Counted from the first letter of the stretch, positions 16,457 through 24,575 are shown. The stretch: 64,000 nt of DNA from Geomonas oryzisoli (GCF_018986915.1 NZ_CP076723.1:434001-498000); one strand, 5' to 3'. The notes: generated by a model not told the origin, from the sequence alone. Made by a program: numbers and translations.

Positions 16457-17008
16457 CTAGTTTTGCTCCTTCATTGCGTAGAGTGCGGGCAGATTGCGCC
16501 AGTATCCTGCTATGTCCATGCCGCAGCCGAACAGGAAGCGGTCCTCAACCTCGAGCCCGACGAAGTCGGCCTTGGCGCCGGGGGCCTTGCGGTCGTGGAG
16601 CTTGTCCACCAGGACGGCGGTGAACACCTCGGCGGCACCTTCCTCCCGGCAGAACTTGGTGATCTCCGCCAGCGTCACCCCTTCGTCGAGGATGTCGTCG
16701 ATCAGGAGCACCGTGCGTCCCTTCAGGGAGCGTTCCGGCTTCACCTTCCACAGCAGGTTGCCACCGAACATCTCCGCGCCGTAACGGGTGGCGTGGAGGT
16801 AATCCAGCTCGAGGGCAAAGGGGAGCTTGTCCACCAGTTTGCCGGTCACGAACAGCCCGCCGTTCATGATGCAGAACGCGATCGGGTCGGTTCCCGCCAG
16901 GCGCTCCGCGATTTCCTGCGCCATGCGTGACAGCGCCTCCTCGACTTCCTGCTCCGACCTCAGACAATCCGCCTTCAGGCGAATGTCCTCCATGTCCTTG
17001 AGTACCAT
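16457..17008 (-). CDS. hpt: Purine (hypoxanthine-guanine) phosphoribosyltransferase
   Basis: A 183-residue enzyme that joins hypoxanthine or guanine to PRPP to give IMP or GMP. The ATG at 17008 follows GGAG at a good distance; the longer frame upstream is promoter DNA. The PRPP loop is 'TVLLIDDILDEGVTLAEI', the pyrophosphate loop region is 'FCIMNGGLFVTGKL', and the purine-contact end 'KADFVGLEVEDRFLFGCGMD' fits the HPRT family (V/F stacking and Asp contact). It is the first gene of a two-gene operon with the NCS2 permease, forming a purine salvage unit. Confidence 0.9.
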   Translation of the reverse strand: MVLKDMEDIRLKADCLRSEQEVEEALSRMAQEIAERLAGTDPIAFCIMNGGLFVTGKLVDKLPFALELDYLHATRYGAEMFGGNLLWKVKPERSLKGRTVLLIDDILDEGVTLAEITKFCREEGAAEVFTAVLVDKLHDRKAPGAKADFVGLEVEDRFLFGCGMDIAGYWRNLPALYAMKEQN

Positions 17009-17044
17009 TTCCGCTCCTTCGGAACATTTGTTTAAAGCCGCCGA

Positions 17045-17073
17045 ACCATAGCAGATTTGTCGTGTAAAAACAA
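17045..17073 (-). promoter_or_regulatory. Promoter of the hpt-permease operon
   Basis: Minus strand TTGTTT (17073-17068), 17-base spacer, TATGGT (17050-17045). It overlaps the end of the preceding operon's terminator. Confidence 0.5.
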
Positions 17074-17095
17074 CTAATTGTGCTTTCATTAGTTG
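17066..17095 (-). terminator. Terminator of the six-gene aminoacyl-carrier operon
   Basis: Minus strand CAACTAAT-loop-ATTAGTTG followed by TTTTT, about 50 bases after the ligase stop. The stem is AT-rich but the U-run is clear. Confidence 0.6.
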
Positions 17096-17147
17096 GGGTT
17101 TCCCGTATACGGGTGCGGAGGGGGTGATGCCGTGTCTTGGGATGGGG

Positions 17148-18719
17148 TCAGGGGGAGAATTCGCGCTCCAGTGCCTTGCGGTCGATCTTGCTGTTGGAGG
17201 TCACCGGGAGGGTCGGGCGGCAGATAATCCGCTCCGGAATCATGTACTTGGGAAGGCGCGCGCCGCACAGGCCGATGAGGTCGGCGGCTTCCGGCACGGC
17301 GCCCTCGGCGTGGGATACGTAGGCCACGATGCGGCTGCCGGTGAGCTCGTCCGGGATGGCGATCACCGCGGCCTGCCTGATCCCGGGGTGGCTGTTCAGG
17401 ATCACCTCGATCTCGTCCAGCTCCACCCGGAAGCCCTTGCTCTTCACCATGTGGTCCTTACGGCCGGCGAAGACGAAATTGCCCTGGTGGTCCAGGCGCA
17501 CCACGTCCCCGGTCCGGTAGACCCGGGCGTGGCTGGAGGGGACGCGGGGGTCGGGACTGAAGTGGGCGGCGGTGCGCACCGGATCGTTCCAGTACCCTAG
17601 GGCCACCGTGGCGCTCAGGACGTGCAACTCCCCCTCGCGCCCCGGTTCGGTAACCACCTCGCCCGTCTCGTCGATGGCGAACACCTCGAAATTGGGGAAG
17701 GGGGTTCCGATCGGAATCTTCCATGCGTCCTCGGGGAGTTCTTCCGGGACCCGGAAAAACAGGGAGGAGTTCGCCTCGGTCTGGCCGTAGATGTTGTAGA
17801 AGGCAGCTGCGGGCATGAACCGCTTCAGGACCTTCAGGTACTTGACCGGCATGAGGTCGCCCGAGAAATGCACAAGGCGCAGTCTCGGGAGCGTGAGGCG
17901 GTCCAGGGCGCCCTGGTCGGCCAGCTTGGTCAGCACCGATGCCACCGAGTTCCATACCGTGATCTCCTCGCGCAGCAGGAATTCGGCGAGGCGCACCGGG
18001 AAGGCCGTGAGCGCCTCCGGCACCAGCACCACGGTCGCGCCCCCTTTCATGGCGCAGAAGATGTCGAAGATGGAGAGGTCGAAATGAAGCGGCGCGTGGT
18101 TGGCGAGGCGGTCCCCGTCCCCTATGGCGAAGAACTCGGTGGCCATGTCGACGAAGGTAAGCGCGTTCAGGTGGGAGATGACCACCCCTTTCGGGAAGCC
18201 GGTGGAGCCGGAGGTATGCAGGATGTAGGCGGGGGAGGCGCCGCAGGTGAGGGAGGGGAGGGGGGCGCTGCTTTGCCGTTCCAGCTCTTCCCAGGCGATC
18301 GCTTCCACGTAGGGGAGAGCGCCGGCAGGGGCGGTCACGACCGCCTTCTCAAGCTTCATCCCGTTCTCCGCCTCTAGGAGTACCCGCTCCAGTTGGTCCG
18401 GCGCGGCGATGGCGAGCCTAATGCCGCAATGGTTGATGATGGAGCAAAGCCGTGGCGCGGGGGAGGCTGGATCGAGCGGCACGTAGGCCCCGCCGGCCTT
18501 GAGGATGGCGAAGAGGGCGACGATGCACTCGACCGACTTGTTCATGAGGATGCCCACCCGGTCGCCGCGCCTGACGCCGTGGGCCGCCAACAGGGCCGCC
18601 AACCGGTTGCTCGTCTCCTCCAACTCCCGGTAGGTGAGCGCCCGGTCCTTGAACAGAACCGCCTGCCGCTTCGGGAACGTGGCCGCGCCTTCGGTCAAAA
18701 GCTGCTGCAGCAGGTACAT
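17148..18719 (-). CDS. Stand-alone amino-acid adenylation ligase (NRPS A-domain type, PltF/AnaC-like)
   Basis: A 523-residue AMP-forming ligase, the length of a free-standing NRPS A domain. The P-loop 'TSGSTGFPKG' is at residues 169-178. The A4-type motif 'HFDLSIFDIF' carries Asp214, the residue that usually binds the substrate alpha-amino group. 'YGQTEANSS', 'YRTGDVVRLDHQG' and the C-terminal catalytic Lys in 'SNSKIDRKAL' are present. It should activate an amino acid and load it on the carrier protein encoded at the head of the operon. Together with the adjacent oxidase it resembles the prolyl-AMP ligases of pyrrole and anatoxin pathways, but proline specificity is inference. It is the last gene of the operon, 18 bases after the oxidase. 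Confidence 0.85.
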   Translation of the reverse strand: MYLLQQLLTEGAATFPKRQAVLFKDRALTYRELEETSNRLAALLAAHGVRRGDRVGILMNKSVECIVALFAILKAGGAYVPLDPASPAPRLCSIINHCGIRLAIAAPDQLERVLLEAENGMKLEKAVVTAPAGALPYVEAIAWEELERQSSAPLPSLTCGASPAYILHTSGSTGFPKGVVISHLNALTFVDMATEFFAIGDGDRLANHAPLHFDLSIFDIFCAMKGGATVVLVPEALTAFPVRLAEFLLREEITVWNSVASVLTKLADQGALDRLTLPRLRLVHFSGDLMPVKYLKVLKRFMPAAAFYNIYGQTEANSSLFFRVPEELPEDAWKIPIGTPFPNFEVFAIDETGEVVTEPGREGELHVLSATVALGYWNDPVRTAAHFSPDPRVPSSHARVYRTGDVVRLDHQGNFVFAGRKDHMVKSKGFRVELDEIEVILNSHPGIRQAAVIAIPDELTGSRIVAYVSHAEGAVPEAADLIGLCGARLPKYMIPERIICRPTLPVTSNSKIDRKALEREFSP

Positions 18720-18737
18720 GGCGTCCCTCCTTCCGCT

Positions 18738-19886
18738 CTAGAGCCCCAGGAAGCTGGCGATGATGTTCCGCTGGATCTCGGAGGTCCCCGAGTAGATCTT
18801 CCCGGCGATGGCGTCGCGCAGGTTGCGCTCGAAGTCGAACTCGGTGGAGTAGCCGTAGGCGCCGTGGATCTGCAGGGCGTCGGTGGCGTTTTGCACGTAG
18901 CTTTCGCTGATGAAGAGCTTCGCCATGGCGGACTCGAGCGGAGCCCGCCGGCCGGCGCTCTTCAACCCGGCCACCCGGTACAGCATGAGGCGGGAGAGCT
19001 CGTTGCGCATTCTCATGTCGGCGATCTTGTGCGACACCGACTGGCACTTGCCGATGGCCTGGCCGAACTGGCGCCGCTGACGGGCGTATGCCACGCAATC
19101 CTCGAGGATCTTCTCCATGGCCCCGAGATGGGCGGCGAAAAGGCAGCTTCTCTCCCACTCCATCTCCGAATTGAAGATGGCGGCGCCGTTTCCCTCCCCG
19201 CCGAGCCGGTTTTCCTCGGGGACCTCGCAATCCTCCAGGAATACCTCCCCGAGGGGGCAGGTCCTGAGCCCCATGGTCTCGAGGGGACGCCCCACCGAGA
19301 AGCCGGCAAACCCCTTCTCCACGATGAAGGCGGAGACGCCGGCGAACCCCTTGCGGCCGTCGGTAACCGCGAAGACCAGCAGGAGGTCGGCTATCGGTGC
19401 ATTGGTGATGAAGGTCTTGGAGCCGTTCAAGAGGTAGCGGTCCCCGCGCTTCTCGGCCCGGCAGCGCATGCTGAAGGCATCCGAACCGGCTTCCGGCTCG
19501 GTCATGGCGTGCCCCCCCTTGAGCGTTCCCGAAATAAGCCCGGGAAGGTAGCGACGTCGCTGCTCCGGCGAACCGAACCGGTTGATGGGGGATGCGCAGG
19601 TCCAGATGTGGGAGTTGAGGGAGAACAGCAGGCCGCTGTCCAGGCAGGCGTACCCTAATCCCTCCATGGTGGCGACGGCGGTCATGGTGTCCAGGCCGAG
19701 CCCGCCGTACTCCTCGGGCATGGTGATGCCGGGGATGCCGAACTCCGCGCACCTGCGCCACCCTTCCTCGAAGAATTCCCCGCGCTTTTCCCGTTCCCTG
19801 GCACCCGGGTTAAGGTCCCGTCGTGCGAATTCGATCGCCGTCTCCCTGAACTTTTCCTGTTCGGTCGTGAAGGTGGTTGCGTCCAT
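18738..19886 (-). CDS. Acyl-CoA-dehydrogenase-family oxidase, probably acting on a carrier-bound aminoacyl thioester
   Basis: A 382-residue FAD enzyme of normal family length; ATG at 19886 preceded by GAGG. FAD and substrate signatures are 'AMTEPEAGSDAFSM' (127-140), 'NGSKTFITNAPIADLLLVFA', and 'IYSGTSEIQRNIIASFLGL' at the end. The classical catalytic Glu of the MCAD type (IYEGT) is Ser here. A Glu in 'MEWERSCLF' (Glu245) sits where isovaleryl-CoA dehydrogenase has its base and near the position (Glu244) reported for the prolyl-ACP oxidase AnaB. With an adjacent adenylation ligase and carrier protein, it probably oxidises an aminoacyl-S-carrier rather than acyl-CoA. An ordinary short branched acyl-CoA dehydrogenase is the alternative. 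Confidence 0.85.
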   Translation of the reverse strand: MDATTFTTEQEKFRETAIEFARRDLNPGAREREKRGEFFEEGWRRCAEFGIPGITMPEEYGGLGLDTMTAVATMEGLGYACLDSGLLFSLNSHIWTCASPINRFGSPEQRRRYLPGLISGTLKGGHAMTEPEAGSDAFSMRCRAEKRGDRYLLNGSKTFITNAPIADLLLVFAVTDGRKGFAGVSAFIVEKGFAGFSVGRPLETMGLRTCPLGEVFLEDCEVPEENRLGGEGNGAAIFNSEMEWERSCLFAAHLGAMEKILEDCVAYARQRRQFGQAIGKCQSVSHKIADMRMRNELSRLMLYRVAGLKSAGRRAPLESAMAKLFISESYVQNATDALQIHGAYGYSTEFDFERNLRDAIAGKIYSGTSEIQRNIIASFLGL

Positions 19887-19912
19887 GTGCGCCTCGCGGC
19901 CCGGCTCGGGCC

Positions 19913-20566
19913 TTACAGGGTGAAAATGAGGGAGGCCAGGCCGTAGTGGGGTGGAAGCCCCGCCTCCTGCTTCAGCACGTTGAAGGTAGCGATGGAGATG
20001 TGTTGCAGCTGTTTGATGGTCGCGATGTAGCGGGTTCGGGTGTCGCCACGCAGGGACCTTTTCAACCCCGAACAAGCGTAGATCAGGCACTTCAGGGGGC
20101 GTTCGCCGTGGGGAAGGAGGCACCCCCGCGAACCCAGGTGAGCGCAGCGGTCTGCGGGAGCCGGCGCCGCGGGCGCACCGTGATGCGGGTCGAGGCGCCG
20201 CCATGCCGCTGCCAACCGGGTCCGCAGGTACCCGGCCAGGGGAGGGGCGGGCTGTCCGGCGTACGCGGCGATCTTGCAGCCGGTATCGCGACGCAGCCAG
20301 TAATCGATCGCGGTGTAATAACGCTCGGCCGGTTCCCGGCAGCAGGCCCCCTGACACCTGTCACACCGGGCGAAAGTGGGAAGTTCCAGGGCCGCTATGG
20401 CGAGCTGGCAGGCGACCCGGTCCCGGTTCAGGCGCTCCAGGGCGGTGCGGGCCTGCTGCGACAGGTCGTGGTCCGGATCCAGCAAGTCGTGGCTCAGTCC
20501 GGCCACGCGCTGGAACAGGCGGTACGGTCTGGAGAAGTGCAGGAAATCCTGGAGGTCCCGGTACAT
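19913..20566 (-). CDS. Cys-rich YkgJ-like (CxxC...CC metal-chelating) protein
   Basis: A 217-residue protein with a good RBS (GGGGGAG) before the ATG at 20566. The motif 'CDRCQGACC' near residue 68, then 'GCKIAAY', 'CAHLGSRGCLLP' and 'PLKCLIYAC', resembles the PF03692-type putative zinc/iron-chelating family that includes YkgJ and FliB. No signal peptide is present, so it is cytosolic. It is the fourth gene of the six-gene operon, 20 bases after the arginase-fold gene and 26 before the oxidase. It might be an iron-sulfur or metal-dependent modifying enzyme of the pathway; the function is unknown. Confidence 0.7.
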   Translation of the reverse strand: MYRDLQDFLHFSRPYRLFQRVAGLSHDLLDPDHDLSQQARTALERLNRDRVACQLAIAALELPTFARCDRCQGACCREPAERYYTAIDYWLRRDTGCKIAAYAGQPAPPLAGYLRTRLAAAWRRLDPHHGAPAAPAPADRCAHLGSRGCLLPHGERPLKCLIYACSGLKRSLRGDTRTRYIATIKQLQHISIATFNVLKQEAGLPPHYGLASLIFTL

Positions 20567-20586
20567 GTTGCTCCCCCCGCACGCGG

Positions 20587-21573
20587 TCAGCCCCGGTCCC
20601 TCTTGCGCTGCGCCATCCCGGACAGGGCGTAGATCATGGCCCAGGCGGCCAGGTGGGAGGAATAACCCTGCGGGTCCTGCCCCGGGTAGACCTCGACGAA
20701 GTCGAGCCCGTCGATGCCGGAGCGCCCGATGGTCTGCAACGCGGGGAGCAGTTCCGTGGGGAGTAACCCGTTGAAATCGGCGGGGCCGCCCGGGTTGTAT
20801 CCGGCATCGATGCAGTCGCTGCAGATGGTCACGAAGACGTGCCGGGTCTTTTCATGGGCGATGGCGATCGCCTCCTCGGTCACCGCCACCATGCCCCGCT
20901 CCCGGACCTCCTTGGTCGTGATGATGCGAGCACCCATGCTGCGGGCGTACTCGTACTGCGCCGGCGAGTTGCGCGGCCCCCTGATCCCCATGTGCACGAT
21001 GCTCTCCTTGCGCACCTTGGGGAGCTGCGCGATGCGGTGCAAGGGGCCGCAACGCGGGAACATGTCCGCTCCGAAGGACTTGGCGTTGTCGAGGTGGGCG
21101 TCGAAGTGGATGATGCCGATGTCCCCCTCCCCCGCGTCGCTGAGCGCCCGGACGATCTCCGGGGTGAAGGAGTGGTCGCCACCCAGCACGAAGGGGATGC
21201 TGCGGCTGCGGTACACCTCCAGCATCGCCTTGTGCACGTTGGCCATGGTCTCGACCGGATCGTTGGGGTTGACCGGGATGTCCCCCATGTCCCCCAGGCG
21301 CAGGTGGTCGAACAGGTCGAGCTCGTATTCGGGGAGGAAGCCGCCGTAGCGCGCGGCAGCGTGCCTGATGCTGCGCGGGGCGAGCTCGCAGCTGCTGAAG
21401 GAGCCCCAGGTCACGGTTCCCTCCCAGGGCACTCCCGCCACGATGACATCGCACCCCGCCGTGAGGTGGCGCGGGTCGAGCACCGGGACCCCGAGGAAGG
21501 ACGGGGTATCGCCGTACACCCTGGGCAGAGAGGCTTTTCTGTTGGGGACCATCGGGATCTCTTTGCTGTTCAT
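20587..21573 (-). CDS. Arginase/agmatinase-fold hydrolase with an altered metal site
   Basis: A 328-residue member of the ureohydrolase superfamily; ATG at 21573 after GGAGG. Metal-binding motifs visible are 'GGDHSF' (His134) and 'FDAHLD' (Asp158, His160, Asp162). The third motif, normally S-x-D-x-D-x-x-D, reads 'TICSDCIDAGYNPGGP': aligned on xYxPG, the first Asp (which bridges the two Mn ions in arginase) is Cys251, while Asp253 and Asp256 remain. Members hydrolyse guanidino groups (arginine, agmatine, guanidinobutyrate) to urea. The context suggests it supplies or trims an amino-acid precursor for carrier loading. The substituted ligand means another metal or chemistry is possible. Confidence 0.85.
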   Translation of the reverse strand: MNSKEIPMVPNRKASLPRVYGDTPSFLGVPVLDPRHLTAGCDVIVAGVPWEGTVTWGSFSSCELAPRSIRHAAARYGGFLPEYELDLFDHLRLGDMGDIPVNPNDPVETMANVHKAMLEVYRSRSIPFVLGGDHSFTPEIVRALSDAGEGDIGIIHFDAHLDNAKSFGADMFPRCGPLHRIAQLPKVRKESIVHMGIRGPRNSPAQYEYARSMGARIITTKEVRERGMVAVTEEAIAIAHEKTRHVFVTICSDCIDAGYNPGGPADFNGLLPTELLPALQTIGRSGIDGLDFVEVYPGQDPQGYSSHLAAWAMIYALSGMAQRKRDRG

Positions 21574-21599
21574 GGCGGCTCCTCCGCGTGTGGCGCGCC

Positions 21600-22250
21600 T
21601 TAGGCCGCGCCGTGGCCGGTTACGTACAGTTTCCTCGACAGCACCAGGCGGCTCGCCCTGACTCGCTGCAACTCCCGCCAGCGCAGGGTGCGGTGCACCC
21701 AGAGCGCCGGGACGTTGTCCGCCCAGAAGAAGCCGTAGGCCTTGGTGATCCCCCTTTTCCTGAGCAGGTGCAACGCGCCGTTTTGCAGCGCCGCGGCAAG
21801 GTTCCCCCCGCGGTGTGCGGGATCGACGAACATGTCGAAGGTGTAGGCTTCCCCGGGGCGGCATTCGATGCCCAGCCAGCTTTCATCGGGATGGGTGCCG
21901 GTGGCGCCCCCCTGCCGGCGGTCGGCGCACCAGATGTCGCCGGCCACGGTGTTCCCCTTCACCAGGGCGAAGCCGCGGTACCCCTTGTCGAGGTAGTTGA
22001 GCGCTTTGAGGTACCTGCTTTGGTACCGGTACACCAGGCGCCGTTCCCCGAGCAGTTCTGGGCTCAGTTCCAGGACCGCTTCGTCCGCCGGACGGCTGAA
22101 ATCGGTCACCGGGCGCAGGGCGTCGAGCGGGATCTCCACCGGCACCGCTACCCGGTTCAGGTAGATGATGTCCCTCAGCAGGGTGCGCCATCCTGCCATC
22201 AGCACCATCTCGCGGGCCTGTACCAGCCTCATTCTGCAGTACTGAAGCAT
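21600..22250 (-). CDS. GNAT-family N-acyltransferase
   Basis: A 216-residue protein with GGAGG four bases before the ATG at 22250. The C-terminal half has GNAT features: 'YTFDMFVDPAHRGGNLAAAL' contains the acyl-CoA pyrophosphate-binding-like segment (HRGGNLA), followed by a helix and 'AYGFFWADNVPALWVHRTLRW'. The N-terminal half, with 'YRYQSRYLKALNYLDKGYRG', is unlike common acetyltransferases. In this operon it lies directly after the carrier-protein gene (23-base gap), so it may take its acyl group from that carrier and transfer it to an amine. Inference only; an ordinary acetyl-CoA-dependent enzyme is possible. Confidence 0.75.
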   Translation of the reverse strand: MLQYCRMRLVQAREMVLMAGWRTLLRDIIYLNRVAVPVEIPLDALRPVTDFSRPADEAVLELSPELLGERRLVYRYQSRYLKALNYLDKGYRGFALVKGNTVAGDIWCADRRQGGATGTHPDESWLGIECRPGEAYTFDMFVDPAHRGGNLAAALQNGALHLLRKRGITKAYGFFWADNVPALWVHRTLRWRELQRVRASRLVLSRKLYVTGHGAA

Positions 22251-22273
22251 CGTGCCTCCAGCGCCGGCCCCGG

Positions 22274-22531
22274 CTACCCCTTGGCGCCCAGCTTGAAGTT
22301 GATGAACTCCGCCACCGCCGATATGGTTTCGAAATGCTCCGGGACTATTTCCGTGTCCGCGATCTGTACACCGAACTCCTTCTCCAGATATGCGATCAGT
22401 CTTTGCACGCCGAGGGAATCGACGATCCCCTTATCTATGAGGGAGTCGGAAGGGGAGAGGGTGACTTTGGTGCCGGGGCCGGCCATCTCGTTTTGTATGA
22501 ACGATCTGATGGTGTCGGTGTAATCGGTCAT
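22274..22531 (-). CDS. Acyl/peptidyl carrier protein
   Basis: An 85-residue stand-alone carrier protein and first gene of the operon. The ATG at 22531 has an excellent RBS (AGGAGG). The phosphopantetheine attachment site is Ser39 in 'GIVDSLGVQRLIAYLEKEFG', a canonical DSL motif at the start of helix II. It needs a phosphopantetheinyl transferase encoded elsewhere. Distinct from the fatty-acid ACP by context and sequence, it is likely the scaffold on which the adenylation ligase loads an amino acid and the oxidase acts. Confidence 0.9.
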   Translation of the reverse strand: MTDYTDTIRSFIQNEMAGPGTKVTLSPSDSLIDKGIVDSLGVQRLIAYLEKEFGVQIADTEIVPEHFETISAVAEFINFKLGAKG

Positions 22532-22646
22532 CTCATCCTCCTGAATCAAGGGTGGCGGAGTGCGGGCTCTATCGGCGCAGGAGCGGAATGCTTCAGGCCG
22601 GTTCCCGGCTGGCTGCGATGGGACGTTCAAAGGTTGAGTGGGAATA

Positions 22647-22662
22647 ATTACAAAATTGTAAT
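22647..22662. promoter_or_regulatory. Palindromic operator candidate in the divergent promoter region
   Basis: ATTACAA-AA-TTGTAAT is a dyad with 7-base perfect arms, between the carrier-protein operon (leftward) and the radical SAM gene (rightward). A leftward -10-like TACAAT and a rightward -35-like TTGTAA overlap it, so a bound regulator could control both directions. Confidence 0.5.
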
Positions 22663-22768
22663 CTTTAGCACGCACCCTAGTGTACATTTGCCGGATTGGG
22701 TGTCAAGGGCAGTTCAGCCAGGTTCTTTTTTGTTCCAAAGGGATGACCAAAGATGCTACTTTGGCGCA

Positions 22769-24457
22769 ATGTCGTGGAAGATCATCGAAAGAAAACGGAC
22801 CCTCCTCGCCGGTGAGAGCGGCCCCGGGCGCGGTAAAAGCGGCGGGAGACTCTCCTGCTGCCTGGTCTACCCCAACCGCTATCACTCCGCCATGAGCAAC
22901 CTCGGCTTCCAGGCCGTCTACGCCATGCTGAACGCCCATCCCGAGGTCACCTGCGATCGCGCCTACCTGCCGGACCGGGACGAGCTGGAGGAACTGCAAA
23001 GGACACGTGGGACGCTCCTGTCGCTGGAGAGCCAGCGCCCGCTTTCCTCGTTCGACCTGATCGCCTTCTCCATCTCCTTCGAAAGCGACTACCTGAATCT
23101 ACCCACCATCTTCCGGCTGGCCGGCATCGATCCCTATGCCGCCAAGCGCTCCCCGCTGCAGCCGCTGGTAATGGCCGGCGGAGCCGCACTCTTTCTGAAC
23201 CCGGAGCCGGTCGCGCCGTTTCTCGACCTGGTCTGCATCGGCGAGGCCGAACCGACCCTTCCCCCGCTGCTGGAACTGCTGAAACGGGGGGCGCCGTCGC
23301 GCGAGGAACTGCTCCTCGAGGCCGCGCAGCTGCCGGGGATCTATGTCCCCTCGCTCTATCGGCCGGAGTATGACGGGACGCGCCAGTTGGCCTTCGACCC
23401 CGCCACCGGCGCTCCCCCCCGGGTGCGCCGCGTCTGGGATCCGAGTCCCGACAGCCGCCCGACCGTCACCGAGATTCACACCGACGCCACCGAGTTCTCC
23501 GGAATGCACCTGGTCGAGATCTCCCGCGGTTGTCCTCGCGCCTGCCGCTTCTGCGCCGCCGGGTTCATCTATCTTCCCTACCGGACCCGCTCGCCGGAGC
23601 TGGTGCGCAGCGAGGTGCTCAAGGGGGTGGCCCAGGGGAGGAAGGTGGGGCTGGTGGCGGCGGCCGTTTCCGATTACGCGGGCATCGGCGACCTCTGCTG
23701 CGACATCGTCGACGCAGGCGGGAAATTCTCGGTGTCATCCTTCCGCATCGACCACCTGGATGGGCGCATGATCGAGGCGCTCAAGGCAAGCGGTCAGAAA
23801 TCAGTAGCGCTGGCGCCCGAGGGGGGCTCACAGCGGTTGCGGGACCTGGTCAAGAAAGGGATCGACGAGGATCAGATCCTGGCCGCCTGCGACATGCTGG
23901 TGAGCCACGACATCCTGAACCTGAAGCTGTACTTCATCATCGGCCTGCCGACCGAAACCGGGGAGGACCTGGAGGAGCTGGTGGCGCTGGTGCGCAAGAT
24001 CCGGGAGCGGGTACTGGCGGCGGCGAAGGAAAACCGGCGCCTGGGGGAGATCCAGCTTTCCGTGAACCCCTTCATCCCCAAACCCTTTACCCCCTTCCAG
24101 TGGTGCGCCATGGAGCCGGTCAAGTCGCTGGAGAAGAAATGGAAGTACCTGCAGAAGGAGCTGGGGCGGCTTTCCAACCTGAAGCTGCAGATGGAGAGCC
24201 CGCGCGAGGCGTTTCAGCAGGCGCTCTTGTCACGCGGCGACCGCAGGCTCGCGGACCTGCTGGTGGCGGCGGACCGGCTGGGGAACTGGAAGGAAGCGCT
24301 GCGGGAGCGGGAATTCGACGCCGAGGCGTTGGTGAACCGGGAGATACCGCTCGAGGAACTGCTGCCGTGGGATTTCATCGACGGAGGGGATGCCGGACGG
24401 CTGCGGCGGGAGTACCGGAAGGCGCTGGACGGGATAGCTGGATTGAACGAAAAGTAA
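22769..24457 (+). CDS. B12-binding-domain-type radical SAM protein
   Basis: A 562-residue protein from the ATG at 22769; the RBS is weak, so the start is uncertain. The N-terminal ~200 residues look like a B12-binding-type Rossmann region ('FDLIAFSISFESDYLNLPTI', 'LVMAGGAALFLNPEPVAPF', 'CIGEAEPTLPPLLELL'). The radical SAM core has the CxxxCxxC cluster in 'ISRGCPRACRFCAAGFIYLP', then 'SVSSFRIDHLDGRMIEAL' and 'KLYFIIGLPTETGEDLEEL'. The substrate is unknown. It is divergent from the six-gene aminoacyl-carrier operon with a shared palindrome between them, so it may belong to the same pathway, for example as a modifying enzyme. Confidence 0.85.
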   Translation: MSWKIIERKRTLLAGESGPGRGKSGGRLSCCLVYPNRYHSAMSNLGFQAVYAMLNAHPEVTCDRAYLPDRDELEELQRTRGTLLSLESQRPLSSFDLIAFSISFESDYLNLPTIFRLAGIDPYAAKRSPLQPLVMAGGAALFLNPEPVAPFLDLVCIGEAEPTLPPLLELLKRGAPSREELLLEAAQLPGIYVPSLYRPEYDGTRQLAFDPATGAPPRVRRVWDPSPDSRPTVTEIHTDATEFSGMHLVEISRGCPRACRFCAAGFIYLPYRTRSPELVRSEVLKGVAQGRKVGLVAAAVSDYAGIGDLCCDIVDAGGKFSVSSFRIDHLDGRMIEALKASGQKSVALAPEGGSQRLRDLVKKGIDEDQILAACDMLVSHDILNLKLYFIIGLPTETGEDLEELVALVRKIRERVLAAAKENRRLGEIQLSVNPFIPKPFTPFQWCAMEPVKSLEKKWKYLQKELGRLSNLKLQMESPREAFQQALLSRGDRRLADLLVAADRLGNWKEALREREFDAEALVNREIPLEELLPWDFIDGGDAGRLRREYRKALDGIAGLNEK

Positions 24458-24480
24458 GGGGAGAAAGTGGCATCCGGAGT

Positions 24481-24562
24481 CCCCGCCCCCCGGAGGGGGA
24501 GGGACAGGGAGGGGGGCTGCTAGCTGATGCCCCCTCCCGGCCTCCCCCCTCCAGGGGAGGGG
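24481..24562. repeat. GC-tract palindromic intergenic repeat, copy B1
   Basis: Compound palindrome with a CCCCCCGGAGGGGG arm, AGGGAGGGGGG...CCCCCTCCC inner stem and CCTCCAGGGGAGGGG arm. It lies between the convergent radical SAM and beta-barrel genes. The same structure recurs, inverted, at 46613-46694, in diverged form at 48146-48257, and as a half unit at 62656-62684. Confidence 0.75.
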
Positions 24563-24575
24563 ATTTGCTCTGAGT

